Source: Auanema rhodensis
Taxonomy: Eukaryota > Nematoda > Chromadorea > Rhabditida > Rhabditidae
Reading direction: 5' to 3'
Length of the DNA stretch: 64,000 nt
Assembly: GCA_964057225.1 (NCBI GenBank)
Contig: OZ059897.1
Span: 9,300,001 to 9,364,000 of the forward strand
Numbering within the stretch: position 1 is the first letter of the stretch; each line of letters starts with the position of its first letter. The notes beneath the pieces were generated by a model. It worked only from the letters and a program-made list of their open reading frames with translations, was not told the origin of the DNA and ran no database searches. A program made the translations under genes and the position numbers. Of this stretch, positions 24,455 to 36,200 are shown one piece after another.

Positions 24455-24785
24455 TGAAGTTTTACCTTTTATTTGAAATTATAACGTTTATTTTGAAAAT
24501 TCATTTCTAACCTCTTTCTGATCTGATAGAATTCTGTGGATGTAACATTGCTTCTGCCCTTTGAACTCTGTTTAAGTGTTTTCAAACTTTGTATAAATAA
24601 CAAGAAAAATAAAATGATAGAGATAGAACACTTCTAAGATCTCGATCCAAAATATTCCCGACGGACTGAGCCATTAGAACCAAAGATTACAAGAATTATT
24701 CTGATTTCACCTGCATAAAGATCCAGTAGAAAATTACGTTATGCTCTGAACATCTAAATGATTCAATACAATATTAGAAATCACA

Positions 24786-24858
24786 GCCCGGTTAGCTCAG
24801 TCGGTAGAGCACCAGACTCTTAATCTGGCTGTCGCGGGTTCGAGCCCCGCATCGGGCT
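24786..24858 (+). tRNA. tRNA-Lys(CTT) copy 12
   Basis: Consensus sequence. Spacer C with the aaaatattcccgacgg variant. Confidence 0.97.
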
Positions 24859-25188
24859 TTAAGTTTTACCTTTTATTTGAAATTATAACGTTTATTTTGA
24901 AAATTCATTTCTAACCTCTTTCTGATCTGATAGAATTCTGTGGATGTAACATTGTTTCAGTTTTTGAAACTCTGTTTAAGTGTTTTCAAACTTTGTATAG
25001 ATAACAAGAAAAATAAAATGATAGAGATAGAACACTTCTAAGATCTTGATCTAAGGTTTTTCTGACGGACTGATCCATTAGAACCAAAGATTACAAGAAT
25101 TATTCTGATTTCACCTGCATAAAGATCCAGTAGAAAATTACCTTTGCTCCGAGCATCTAAATGCTTCAATACAATATTAGAAATCACA

Positions 25189-25261
25189 GCCCGGTTAGCT
25201 CAGTCGGTAGAGCACCAGACTCTTAATCTGGCTGTCGCGGGTTCGAGCCCCGCATCGGGCT
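25189..25261 (+). tRNA. tRNA-Lys(CTT) copy 13
   Basis: Consensus sequence. Spacer A; second A-B-C block begins. Confidence 0.97.
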
Positions 25262-25592
25262 TGAAGTTTTACCTTTTATTTGAAATTTGAAAGTTTATTT
25301 TGAAAATTCATTTCTAACCTCTTTCTGATCAGATAGAATTCTGTAGATGTAACATTGTTTCAGTTTTTGAAACTCTGTTTAAGTGTTTTCAAACTTTGTA
25401 TAGATAACAAGAAAAATAAAATGATAGAGATAGAACACTTCTAAGATCTTGATCTAAGGTTTTTCTGACGGAATGAGCCATTAGAACCAAAGATTACAAG
25501 AATTATTCTGATTTCACCTGCATAAAGATCCAGTAGAAAATTACGTTATGCTGTGAACATCTAAATGATTCAATACAATATTAGAAATCACA

Positions 25593-25665
25593 GCCCGGTT
25601 AGCTCAGTCGGTAGAGCACCAGACTCTTAATCTGGCTGTCGCGGGTTCGAGCCCCGCATCGGGCT
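25593..25665 (+). tRNA. tRNA-Lys(CTT) copy 14
   Basis: Consensus sequence. Spacer B. Confidence 0.97.
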
Positions 25666-25996
25666 TGAAGTTTTACCTTTTATTTGAAATTATAACGTTT
25701 ATTTTGAAAATTCATTTCTAACCTCTTTCTGATCTGATAGAATTCTGTGGATGTAACATTGCTTCTGCCCTTTGAACTCTGTTTAAGTGTTTTCAAACTT
25801 TGTATAAATAACAAGAAAAATAAAATGATAGAGATAGAACACTTCTAAGATCTCGATCCAAAATATTCCCGACGGACTGAGCCATTAGAACCAAAGATTA
25901 CAAGAATTATTCTGATTTCACCTGCATAAAGATCCAGTAGAAAATTACGTTATGCTCTGAACATCTAAATGATTCAATACAATATTAGAAATCACA

Positions 25997-26069
25997 GCCC
26001 GGTTAGCTCAGTCGGTAGAGCACCAGACTCTTAATCTGGCTGTCGCGGGTTCGAGCCCCGCATCGGGCT
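25997..26069 (+). tRNA. tRNA-Lys(CTT) copy 15
   Basis: Consensus sequence. Spacer C with aaaatattcccg. Confidence 0.97.
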
Positions 26070-26399
26070 TTAAGTTTTACCTTTTATTTGAAATTTGAAA
26101 GTTTATTTTGAAAATTCATTCCTAACCTCTTTCTGATCTGATAGAATTCTGTAGATGTAACATTGTTTCAGTTTTTGAAACTCTGTTTAAGTGTTTTCAA
26201 ACTTTGTATAGATAACAAGAAAAATAAAATGATAGAGATAGAACACTTCTAAGATCTTGATCTAAGGTTTTTCTGACGGACTGATCCATTAGAACCAAAG
26301 ATTACAAGAATTATTCTGATTTCACCTGCATAAAGATCCAGTAGAAAATTACCTTTGCTCCGAGCATCTAAATGCTTCAATACAATATTAGAAATCACA

Positions 26400-26472
26400 G
26401 CCCGGTTAGCTCAGTCGGTAGAGCACCAGACTCTTAATCTGGCTGTCGCGGGTTCGAGCCCCGCATCGGGCT
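26400..26472 (+). tRNA. tRNA-Lys(CTT) copy 16
   Basis: Consensus sequence. Spacer A; third A-B-C block begins. Confidence 0.97.
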
Positions 26473-26803
26473 TGAAGTTTTACCTTTTATTTGAAATTTG
26501 AAAGTTTATTTTGAAAATTCATTTCTAACCTCTTTCTGATCAGATAGAATTCTGTAGATGTAACATTGTTTCAGTTTTTGAAACTCTGTTTAAGTGTTTT
26601 CAAACTTTGTATAGATAACAAGAAAAATAAAATGATAGAGATAGAACACTTCTAAGATCTTGATCTAAGGTTTTTCTGACGGAATGAGCCATTAGAACCA
26701 AAGATTACAAGAATTATTCTGATTTCACCTGCATAAAGATCCAGTAGAAAATTACGTTATGCTGTGAACATCTAAATGATTCAATACAATATTAGAAATC
26801 ACA

Positions 26804-26876
26804 GCCCGGTTAGCTCAGTCGGTAGAGCACCAGACTCTTAATCTGGCTGTCGCGGGTTCGAGCCCCGCATCGGGCT
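26804..26876 (+). tRNA. tRNA-Lys(CTT) copy 17
   Basis: Consensus sequence. Spacer B. Confidence 0.97.
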
Positions 26877-27207
26877 TGAAGTTTTACCTTTTATTTGAAA
26901 TTATAACGTTTATTTTGAAAATTCATTTCTAACCTCTTTCTGATCTGATAGAATTCTGTGGATGTAACATTGCTTCTGCCCTTTGAACTCTGTTTAAGTG
27001 TTTTCAAACTTTGTATAAATAACAAGAAAAATAAAATGATAGAGATAGAACACTTCTAAGATCTCGATCCAAAATATTCCCGACGGACTGAGTCATTAGA
27101 ACCAAAGATTACAAGAATTATTCTGATTTCACCTGCATAAAGATCCAGTAGAAAATTACGTTATGCTCTGAACATCTAAATGATTCAATACAATATTAGA
27201 AATCACA

Positions 27208-27280
27208 GCCCGGTTAGCTCAGTCGGTAGAGCACCAGACTCTTAATCTGGCTGTCGCGGGTTCGAGCCCCGCATCGGGCT
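27208..27280 (+). tRNA. tRNA-Lys(CTT) copy 18
   Basis: Consensus sequence. Spacer C, with a private gagtcatt change. Confidence 0.97.
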
Positions 27281-27610
27281 TTAAGTTTTACCTTTTATTT
27301 GAAATTTGAAAGTTTATTTTGAAAATTCATTTCTAACCTCTTTCTGATCAGATAGAATTCTGTAGATGTAACATTGTTTCAGTTTTTGAAACTCTGTTTA
27401 AGTGTTTTCAAACTTTGTATAGATAACAAGAAAAATAAAATGATAGAGATAGAACACTTCTAAGATCTTGATCTAAGGTTTTTCTGACGGACTGATCCAT
27501 TAGAACCAAAGATTACAAGAATTATTCTGATTTCACCTGCATAAAGATCCAGTAGAAAATTACCTTTGCTCCGAGCATCTAAATGCTTCAATACAATATT
27601 AGAAATCACA

Positions 27611-27683
27611 GCCCGGTTAGCTCAGTCGGTAGAGCACCAGACTCTTAATCTGGCTGTCGCGGGTTCGAGCCCCGCATCGGGCT
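27611..27683 (+). tRNA. tRNA-Lys(CTT) copy 19
   Basis: Consensus sequence. Spacer A; an A-D-C block begins. Confidence 0.97.
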
Positions 27684-28013
27684 TGAAGTTTTACCTTTTA
27701 TTTGAAATTTGAAAGTTTATTTTGAAAATTCATTTCTAACCTCTTTCTGATCAGATAGAATTCTGTAGATGTAACATTGTTTCAGTTCTTAGAACTCTGT
27801 TTAAGTGTTTTCAAACTTTGTATAGATAACAAGAAAAATAAAATGATAGAGATAGAACACTTCTAAGATCTTGATCTAAGGTTTTTCTGACGGACTGAGC
27901 CATTAGAACCAAAGATTACAAGAATTATTCTGATTTCACCTGCATAAAGATCCAGTAGAAAATTACCTTTGCTCCGAGCATCTAAATGGTTCAATACAAT
28001 ATTAGAAATCACA

Positions 28014-28086
28014 GCCCGGTTAGCTCAGTCGGTAGAGCACCAGACTCTTAATCTGGCTGTCGCGGGTTCGAGCCCCGCATCGGGCT
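28014..28086 (+). tRNA. tRNA-Lys(CTT) copy 20
   Basis: Consensus sequence. Spacer D, step 403. Confidence 0.97.
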
Positions 28087-28417
28087 TTAAGTTTTACCTT
28101 TTATTTGAAATTTGAAAGTTTATTTTGAAAATTCATTTCTAACCTCTTTCTGATCTGATAGAATTCTGTGGATGTAACATTGCTTCTGCCCTTTGAACTC
28201 TGTTTAAGTGTTTTCAAACTTTGTATAAATAACAAGAAAAATAAAATGATAGAGATAGAACACTTCTAAGATCTCGATCCAAAATATTCCCGACGGACTG
28301 AGCCATTAGAACCAAAGATTACAAGAATTATTCTGATTTCACCTGCATAAAGATCCAGTAGAAAATTACGTTATGCTCTGAACATCTAAATGATTCAATA
28401 CAATATTAGAAATCACA

Positions 28418-28490
28418 GCCCGGTTAGCTCAGTCGGTAGAGCACCAGACTCTTAATCTGGCTGTCGCGGGTTCGAGCCCCGCATCGGGCT
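28418..28490 (+). tRNA. tRNA-Lys(CTT) copy 21
   Basis: Consensus sequence. Spacer C with aaaatattcccg. Confidence 0.97.
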
Positions 28491-28820
28491 TTAAGTTTTA
28501 CCTTTTATTTGAAATTTGAAAGTTTATTTTGAAAATTCATTTCTAACCTCTTTCTGATCAGATAGAATTCTGTAGATGTAACATTGTTTCAGTTTTTGAA
28601 ACTCTGTTTAAGTGTTTTCAAACTTTGTATAGATAACAAGAAAAATAAAATGATAGAGATAGAACACTTCTAAGATCTTGATCTAAGGTTTTTCTGACGG
28701 ACTGATCCATTAGAACCAAAGATTACAAGAATTATTCTGATTTCACCTGCATAAAGATCCAGTAGAAAATTACCTTTGCTCCGAGCATCTAAATGCTTCA
28801 ATACAATATTAGAAATCACA

Positions 28821-28893
28821 GCCCGGTTAGCTCAGTCGGTAGAGCACCAGACTCTTAATCTGGCTGTCGCGGGTTCGAGCCCCGCATCGGGCT
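28821..28893 (+). tRNA. tRNA-Lys(CTT) copy 22
   Basis: Consensus sequence. Spacer A; second A-D-C block begins. Confidence 0.97.
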
Positions 28894-29223
28894 TGAAGTT
28901 TTACCTTTTATTTGAAATTTGAAAGTTTATTTTGAAAATTCATTTCTAACCTCTTTCTGATCAGATAGAATTCTGTAGATGTAACATTGTTTCAGTTCTT
29001 AGAACTCTGTTTAAGTGTTTTCAAACTTTGTATAGATAACAAGAAAAATAAAATGATAGAGATAGAACACTTCTAAGATCTTGATCTAAGGTTTTTCTGA
29101 CGGACTGAGCCATTAGAACCAAAGATTACAAGAATTATTCTGATTTCACCTGCATAAAGATCCAGTAGAAAATTACCTTTGCTCCGAGCATCTAAATGGT
29201 TCAATACAATATTAGAAATCACA

Positions 29224-29296
29224 GCCCGGTTAGCTCAGTCGGTAGAGCACCAGACTCTTAATCTGGCTGTCGCGGGTTCGAGCCCCGCATCGGGCT
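29224..29296 (+). tRNA. tRNA-Lys(CTT) copy 23
   Basis: Consensus sequence. Spacer D. Confidence 0.97.
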
Positions 29297-29627
29297 TTAA
29301 GTTTTACCTTTTATTTGAAATTTGAAAGTTTATTTTGAAAATTCATTTCTAACCTCTTTCTGATCAGATAGAATTCTGTAGATGTAACATTGTTTCAGTT
29401 CTTAGAACTCTGTTTAAGTGTTTTCAAACTTTGTATAGATAACAAGAAAAATAAAATGATAGAGATAGAACACTTCTAAGATCTCGATCCAAAGTATTCC
29501 CGACGGACTGAGCCATTAGAACCAAAGATTACAAGAATTATTCTGATTTCACCTGCATAAAGATCCAGTAGAAAATTACGTTATGCTCTGAACATCTAAA
29601 TGATTCAATACAATATTAGAAATCACA

Positions 29628-29700
29628 GCCCGGTTAGCTCAGTCGGTAGAGCACCAGACTCTTAATCTGGCTGTCGCGGGTTCGAGCCCCGCATCGGGCT
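29628..29700 (+). tRNA. tRNA-Lys(CTT) copy 24
   Basis: Consensus sequence. Spacer C with aaagtattcccg. Confidence 0.97.
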
Positions 29701-30030
29701 TTAAGTTTTACCTTTTATTTGAAATTTGAAAGTTTATTTTGAAAATTCATTTCTAACCTCTTTCTGATCAGATAGAATTCTGTAGATGTAACATTGTTTC
29801 AGTTCTTAGAACTCTGTTTAAGTGTTTTCAAACTTTGTATAGATAACAAGAAAAATAAAATGATAGAGATAGAACACTTCTAAGATCTTGATCTAAGGTT
29901 TTTCTGACGGACTGAGCCATTAGAACCAAAGATTACAAGAATTATTCTGATTTCACCTGCATAAAGATCCAGTAGAAAATTACCTTTGCTCCGAGCATCT
30001 AAATGGTTCAATACAATATTAGAAATCACA

Positions 30031-30103
30031 GCCCGGTTAGCTCAGTCGGTAGAGCACCAGACTCTTAATCTGGCTGTCGCGGGTTCGAGTCCCGCATCGG
30101 GCT
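30031..30103 (+). tRNA. tRNA-Lys(CTT) copy 25, C60T
   Basis: Single T-loop change, C60 to T (ttcgagtcccgc), a base tolerated in many tRNAs; probably functional. Spacer D. Confidence 0.95.
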
Positions 30104-30434
30104 TTAAGTTTTACCTTTTATTTGAAATTTGAAAGTTTATTTTGAAAATTCATTTCTAACCTCTTTCTGATCAGATAGAATTCTGTAGATGTAACATTGT
30201 TTCAGTTCTTAGAACTCTGTTTAAGTGTTTTCAAACTTTGTATAGATAACAAGAAAAATAAAATGATAGAGATAGAACACTTCTAAGATCTCGATCCAAA
30301 GTATTCCCGACGGACTGAGCCATTAGAACCAAAGATTACAAGAATTATTCTGATTTCACCTGCATAAAGATCCAGTAGAAAATTACGTTATGCTCTGAAC
30401 ATCTAAATGATTCAATACAATATTAGAAATCACA

Positions 30435-30507
30435 GCCCGGTTAGCTCAGTCGGTAGAGCACCAGACTCTTAATCTGGCTGTCGCGGGTTCGAGCCCCGCA
30501 TCGGGCT
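30435..30507 (+). tRNA. tRNA-Lys(CTT) copy 26
   Basis: Consensus sequence. Spacer C with aaagtattcccg. Confidence 0.97.
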
Positions 30508-30838
30508 TTAAGTTTTACCTTTTATTTGAAATTATAACGTTTATTTTGAAATTTCATTTCTAACCTCTTTCTGATCAGATAGAATTCTGTAGATGTAACA
30601 TTGTTTCAGTTCTTAGAACTCTGTTTAAGTGTTTTCAAACTTTGTATAGATAACAAGAAAAATAAAATGATAGAGATAGAACACTTCTAAGATCTTGATC
30701 TAAAATTTTTCTGACGGACGGAGCCATTAGAACCAAAGATTACAAGAATTATTCTGATTTCACCTGCATAAAGATCCAGTAGAAAATTACGTTTTGCTCT
30801 GAACATCTAAATGATTCAATACAATATTAGAAATCACA

Positions 30839-30911
30839 GCCCGGTTAGCTCAGTCGGTAGAGCACCAGACTCTTAATCTGGCTGTCGCGGGTTCGAGCCC
30901 CGCATCGGGCT
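30839..30911 (+). tRNA. tRNA-Lys(CTT) copy 27
   Basis: Consensus sequence. C-like spacer (acgttttgctctg) with the gacggacggagcc variant. Confidence 0.97.
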
Positions 30912-31242
30912 TTAAGTTTTACCTTTTATTTGAAATTATAACGTTTATTTTGAAAATTCATTTCTAACCTCTTTCTGATCAGATAGAATTCTGTAGATGT
31001 AACATTGTTTCAGTTCTTAGAACTCTGTTTAAGTGTTTTCAAACTTTGTATAGATAACAAGAAAAATAAAATGATAGAGATAGAACACTTCTAAGATCTT
31101 GATCTAAAATTTTTCTGACGGACTGATCCATTAGAACCAAAGATTACAAGAATTATTCTGATTTCACCTGCATAAAGATCCAGTAGAAAATTACGTTATG
31201 CTCTGAACATCTAAATGATTCAATACAATATTAGAAATCACA

Positions 31243-31315
31243 GCCCGGTTAGCTCAGTCGGTAGAGCACCAGACTCTTAATCTGGCTGTCGCGGGTTCGA
31301 GCCCCGCATCGGGCT
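31243..31315 (+). tRNA. tRNA-Lys(CTT) copy 28
   Basis: Consensus sequence. Last copy before element 1, whose insertion site lies 71 bases after this gene's end. Confidence 0.97.
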
Positions 31316-31386
31316 TTAAGTTTTACCTTTTATTTGAAATTATAACGTTTATTTTGAAATTTCATTTCTAACCTCTTTCTGATCAG

Positions 31387-31390
31387 ATAG
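31387..31390 (+). other. Target-site duplication of element 1, left copy
   Basis: ATAG, repeated at 43376-43379. Removing the element and one copy restores an uninterrupted 404-base unit. Confidence 0.9.
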
Positions 31391-31756
31391 CGTTCCATTA
31401 TGCTCCTACGTATATTGAACAGACCATTGTAGTCTGCTCAACTACGCGTATAGTATTCCATAAGTGTAGCGGTATGGAAACAGAGCATAAGGATTACATA
31501 AGATAAGGAAATATATAGGTTTATTATACACAATACAATATCATTACAATACAATAACACAAGGATAAAGTAAACTACATTTACAAGACAAAGACTAATA
31601 TATAAGATTAACTAAGTTAGATGCAAACCGTCCATGGGCTTGCAAAGGGGCGAACTCCCGAATAGAGGCATGAGGGAAGGCGGTGCCATTCCACATTCCT
31701 CTAGTCGGTCTGGCTCTAACCCTGCAGTTACATATATAGAGTCTCCGAATGGAACG
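31391..31756 (-). repeat. Element 1 LTR (element's 3' LTR)
   Basis: 366 bases. It differs from the other LTR at two sites (t/c in ctacaYttacaag; a/g in gaatagRggcatg). Confidence 0.95.
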
Positions 31757-31772
31757 TGCCCTTTTTCAAAGA
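31757..31772 (-). other. Element 1 polypurine tract
   Basis: On the minus strand a purine-rich gaaaaaggg abuts the 3' LTR after a short gca, the expected place for plus-strand priming. Confidence 0.6.
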
Positions 31773-32454
31773 TTGTCGCGACCTCGCGATATTTTAAACA
31801 AAAATTTGGGCTTATATGTAACTGAGTTTTAGAGTTCAATTGTTTTAGCTTCACAATAACTATAGTATGATAGAGTTTTAATTAGTATAAAAACAAAATT
31901 ACAATAATTTATAAGAAGGGTTCGATATAATATAAAGTAACGATGAATTAGAATATTATTAATTTCATAAATTAATTCTCTTAATATTGAAGCATTTCCT
32001 AATAGAGATTGTAGAATAAGGGTCTAGTAATGAATGGGAATATGTTATTATTTTGACTAATGGTCTCAAGAAGTACTCATTTCTAAATTGAACCGAGATT
32101 ATGATTTAATAATGTGTCTCCATATGTCTCCCAGAGTGAATCCTTGATTACTAATGGAGACTACCACTTAAGATGAAATTGTGGTTGATACGCCTACCAG
32201 TGTTTATCTCATCTTATTTGGAGAGGCACATGGAGCTCGGAAGGTTGTCAAAATGTCCTCTAGTCCGCATAGGATTACGGTAACTTGGAACCATTAGTCA
32301 TAACATCTCCTCGTTTAGAATTTGCCTTATTTTTCCTTTCTCAATCTCTATTAAATGCTATTTTTATTTTGAATGTTATTTAGCATTAATTTTTTTTTTC
32401 TAATTCATCGTTATTTTGTTACAATAATTTAAATAACGTAGCATTATCTTGTTG
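31773..32454 (-). other. Element 1 3' untranslated region
   Basis: About 0.7 kb of AT-rich DNA between the integrase stop and the purine tract, with a cgcgaggtcgcgaca segment close to the LTR that element 2 also has. No ORF seen. Confidence 0.5.
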
Positions 32455-33273
32455 TTATTCTTCTTCATTCCTCGGAAGCCATATTTCGTCTTCATTTTCA
32501 TCTTCTGGCTCTGTATCTATGCTATCCTTGTTGTTCCTGTTGATCACTTCTATTATTTCGATGTCGCTATCTTCTTCTGCTTGACTTTCTCGAAACCTTG
32601 CGCGAGTGTTGTAAGAGATGTTTTGTGAAGCAGGAGAGAAGATTTTCAAGTTATCTTTGTGGATATCTTGTAGTTTTCCTGATGAATTTCTGATTTGAAC
32701 TTTTGATCCTTCTACGTTGATGACTTCGTATGGTCCATCATAGCTTTTCCGAAGCTTTTGGCCGATTTGGTGTGATTTTATAGTCGTCATCACCATGTCG
32801 CCCGATTGAATGTCTCTATGGTGTGTTCTTTGCGTTCTATCCTTCTTCTTTTTTGCATTTTCTTGATTTTTAGCTATGCGGTTCTTTATTATTTCGTCTC
32901 TCTTGTCCATATCTGGTCTTCTTTGGAGTAATTCTTCAGAAATTTCTTGAATCTGAGTGATCGTTTCTGGTAATTCAGCGTCCATTGACATTCTGCATTC
33001 TTTACCAAATAATGCAATGTATGGCGCAATCCCTGTAGTCGCGTGCTGAATATTGTTGATAGCAAAAGTGATTTTTGGTAATACAGTATCCCAGTCACTA
33101 AGGTCCTCTTTTAAGTAGTGGGTTAATCCTTCTTCGAGGGTTCTGTGAAGTCTTTCCACTTGTCCATTTGAGTTCTTTTGGTGTGGTAGTGTTGGTTCAT
33201 GTTTGATTCCAAGTTTAGTACACATTTCTTCGAACTTTTTAGATACAAAGTTCGAACCTCTATCGGTGATCAA
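32455..33273 (-). pseudogene. Element 1 integrase C-terminal part, out of frame
   Basis: This carries the second and third catalytic residues of the DDE integrase core (in ITDRGSNF and VERLHRTL), the GPY/F module (YDGPYEVINVEGSKVQIRN) and an acidic tail with DSDIEIIEVI. It is separated from the upstream polyprotein by a loss of about 100 bases relative to element 2, which also shifts the frame, so it cannot be read as part of the polyprotein. The first ATG of this frame is internal to the domain. Confidence 0.85.
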
Positions 33274-36200
33274 GCGATGGGGCTTGCATGGTAATGACGT
33301 AGGTACAGTTTCTTTTTGAAGGGGGAAATGGTCCCATTACGTCCATGTGGACTCGTTCAAATGGCTTGCTTGGTATCTCAAAATGACCTATTGGTTGTAC
33401 CGTCATGGAATGTGGATCTTTTTTTCTTTGAGCACATTTAATGCAGTTCTTGATAAATATAGTAATGTCGTTCTGCATATTTGTCCAATAGAATCTTCTT
33501 AGAATTGCTTCTTTTGTTTTAATAATTCCTTGATGTGCTGCAATTGTAGGATCCTCATGAAAAACTTTGATTATTTCCTCAATTATGGGGTGTTCTTGTG
33601 GTATTACGATAGCGGGTTGTGGCTTTTTGTCTGTTGGTTTTGTATAGAGCAAGTCATTTATGACACAATATCTGTCATTAGCTGTCATGTTCTTTTGTGC
33701 TCTATATTCAATCTCCGCTATCGTCCGTTTAATCCAAGGGGTGTTTAGTTGAATTTCCTTTATTGTTGGTGTATTTATGGCGTTAATGTGAATTTCTTCT
33801 ATTTTCTTCTTCTTTGTTTCCGGCTTAGCATCGTTAGCTTCTTCACCTATATATCGAGATAGAGCATCGCATACTTTATTTAATTGGCCTGCGCGATATT
33901 TTATTTCAATATCATATTCTTGGATGACCAGCTGGAACTTCGCAAGACGACCAAATAAGTCTCTGCGTGTCATTAAGCTGGTAAGGGGTCGATGGTCCGT
34001 AATACATATAGTATGAGTTCCAAGAATGTATGTACGGAATTGATTTAATGCATATACAAGGCCTAATGCTTCTATCTCGATTGGTGCGTAGTTACGTTCG
34101 GCTTTAACTAGTTTTCTGCTTGCAAATGCGATAGGGTGTAGATTTTTCAGAGGTTGTTTTGGATCTTCCGGTTGTAATAATACAGCACCTATGGCGATGT
34201 TACTACCGTCGCTTTCAACTATAAACAAGCGGTCCGATTTAGGTGGGCTTAAAACGGGTGCCTGTATTAAACTTCTTTTAAGGAGGTCTAAAGCTTCTTT
34301 ATGTTTGTTTTCCCATTTGAATTCAGTATCTGCCTTTGTCAGATCGTATAAAGGGCTTGCGATACGTGCAAAATCTTTCATGAATTTGCGAAAGAATCCA
34401 ACCATTCCCAAGAATGCTCGTACACCTGTTGCATTCTTTGGTGCCGGATAATCTTGTATGGCGGCGACTTTTTGAGGGTCAGGTTTTATACCTTGACGTC
34501 CTACAATAAGTCCTAGAAATTTCACTTCTGGTTGAGCAAAAGCGCATTTCTTAAGCTTTATCTTCATTCCCAATTCTTCTACTGCTTGCAGTAAATCATC
34601 GATATCTTTGAGATGTTGTTCTCTTGTATCAGATATAACTAATAGATCGTCCAAATAAACAAATAGTTTACAAGAACATTTACTTTGCAAATACCTTACT
34701 GCTGTTTGAAAGGTATGAGGGGCTCCACAAAGGCCCATCGGCATCCGTTTGTACTGGTATGTGCCGGATGTGGTCGTAAATGCTGTTAGTGGTCGATCTG
34801 ATTTTCTCAAGGATATTTGAAAAAATCCTGACACTAAATCGAAGTTTGAGAAAAATTGGGCGCCTGCTGCCAAATCAACTATGTCAGAAATGCTTGGAAT
34901 GACATAAGTTTGCTTGCGTGTGACATTATTTAAAGCTCGAAAATCTGTCACAAACCTATACGTGTCATCTTTCTTCTTAACTAGTACTACAGGGCTATTA
35001 AATAGAGATGTAGAAGGCTCTATTATGCCTTGCTCAAGCATTTCTTTGACTTGTTTTTCAATTTCTTCCTGTTTTCCTAAGGGAATACGTGTTATTCTCG
35101 GCTTTGGCATATCCATATCTGTTCTCAATGGTATGGTATGCTCTATAGGACCTTTAAATAAGCCTATTTTCCTGTCCTCGTTAAGAAATGCCTCACGATA
35201 GCTTTCAATTATTTTTGTAAGCTCATGTTTTTCTTCTTTCGTGAGATCAGCATTCTCTAGATCAAGATCTTTTATGAAGTCTCTTGGAAAATATGGTAGT
35301 TTACTCTCCCAATCGGCTTCTGGCGGAACATATGGTAGAATTGGCTTATGCTTAAAGGGTTCACAAGCCGGAATTTCTCCAATTATTGCCTGTCCAATGA
35401 CTGAATTAGCTTCCATAGCTATTGTTTCATCGGTATCGTTACGGAACATAACATATACTCCACTGGTATCACGAAACGCAGTTGGATATAATGATTTTAA
35501 TGCGCTTCCACTATCCCCTAAGACAACCACTTCGTTAGATTCTAGTGGTTTATCTGTCTTTATTGGGATAGGTGCCTCTTCATCAGGCTTTAATGTTTTT
35601 GTTCTTAAATTAATGATATTCACAGTTATCTCCGTATGCTTAATAGATTCGTTTCCTATTAATGGGATGGCATTGTTTCCAATCTCCAACCTCTTCTTGG
35701 ATGGTTTAAGGCTGACGTCGATGTTTTCGCTGTCAAGCGCTTTCATGAAATCTAGTCCAATTAAAGCGGGAGCAGGACAGTCATGATCGTTTGAGACCAA
35801 AAAGGTGTGTTCGATCTCGTAGCCGGCAATTTCAATTACAAGATTTATCTTTCCATAAAATGTGAAAGTGGACTTGTTGGCTGCCATCGCTACTAAATGT
35901 CTCTTCTTGACATTTTCGGCCATGTTCAGATATTTGAGGGTGGAGAGCCTAACATATGACACTGATGAGCCTGAATCCCATAAAGCTAAAATCAGTTTAT
36001 CTTCAACTGATATATATATTAATGGTAACTTTGTTTCCGCTGATGCAATAGAAGCAACAAATGGTATTGCGATTGGAATAAATGTTACTAAAGCAGGATA
36101 GGATTGCTTCATGATGTTATCTGGCATCTGTTGGTCTGGGCGGCTTACAAGTTCCAATGTTTCTTCATAGCCTGGGGGCTCATTATCTATTTCATGGACA

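Noticed and set aside
20347..31315. Regular repeats as a CRISPR-like array
   Set aside because: The repeat is a full tRNA gene plus a conserved spacer in a eukaryotic genome; spacers are homologous, not unique.
31612..31854. ORFs within the element 1 LTR on both strands
   Set aside because: They overlap LTR sequence and run into unrelated flanks; the same frame in the other LTR ends differently.
33230..33330. Integrase gap in element 1 read as an intron
   Set aside because: The missing bases are absent from the DNA, and element 2 has them as open coding sequence without intron signals.
35241..35786. 181-codon plus-strand ORF
   Set aside because: Antisense shadow of the protease-to-RT region of element 1; no splice context or codon signature of its own.
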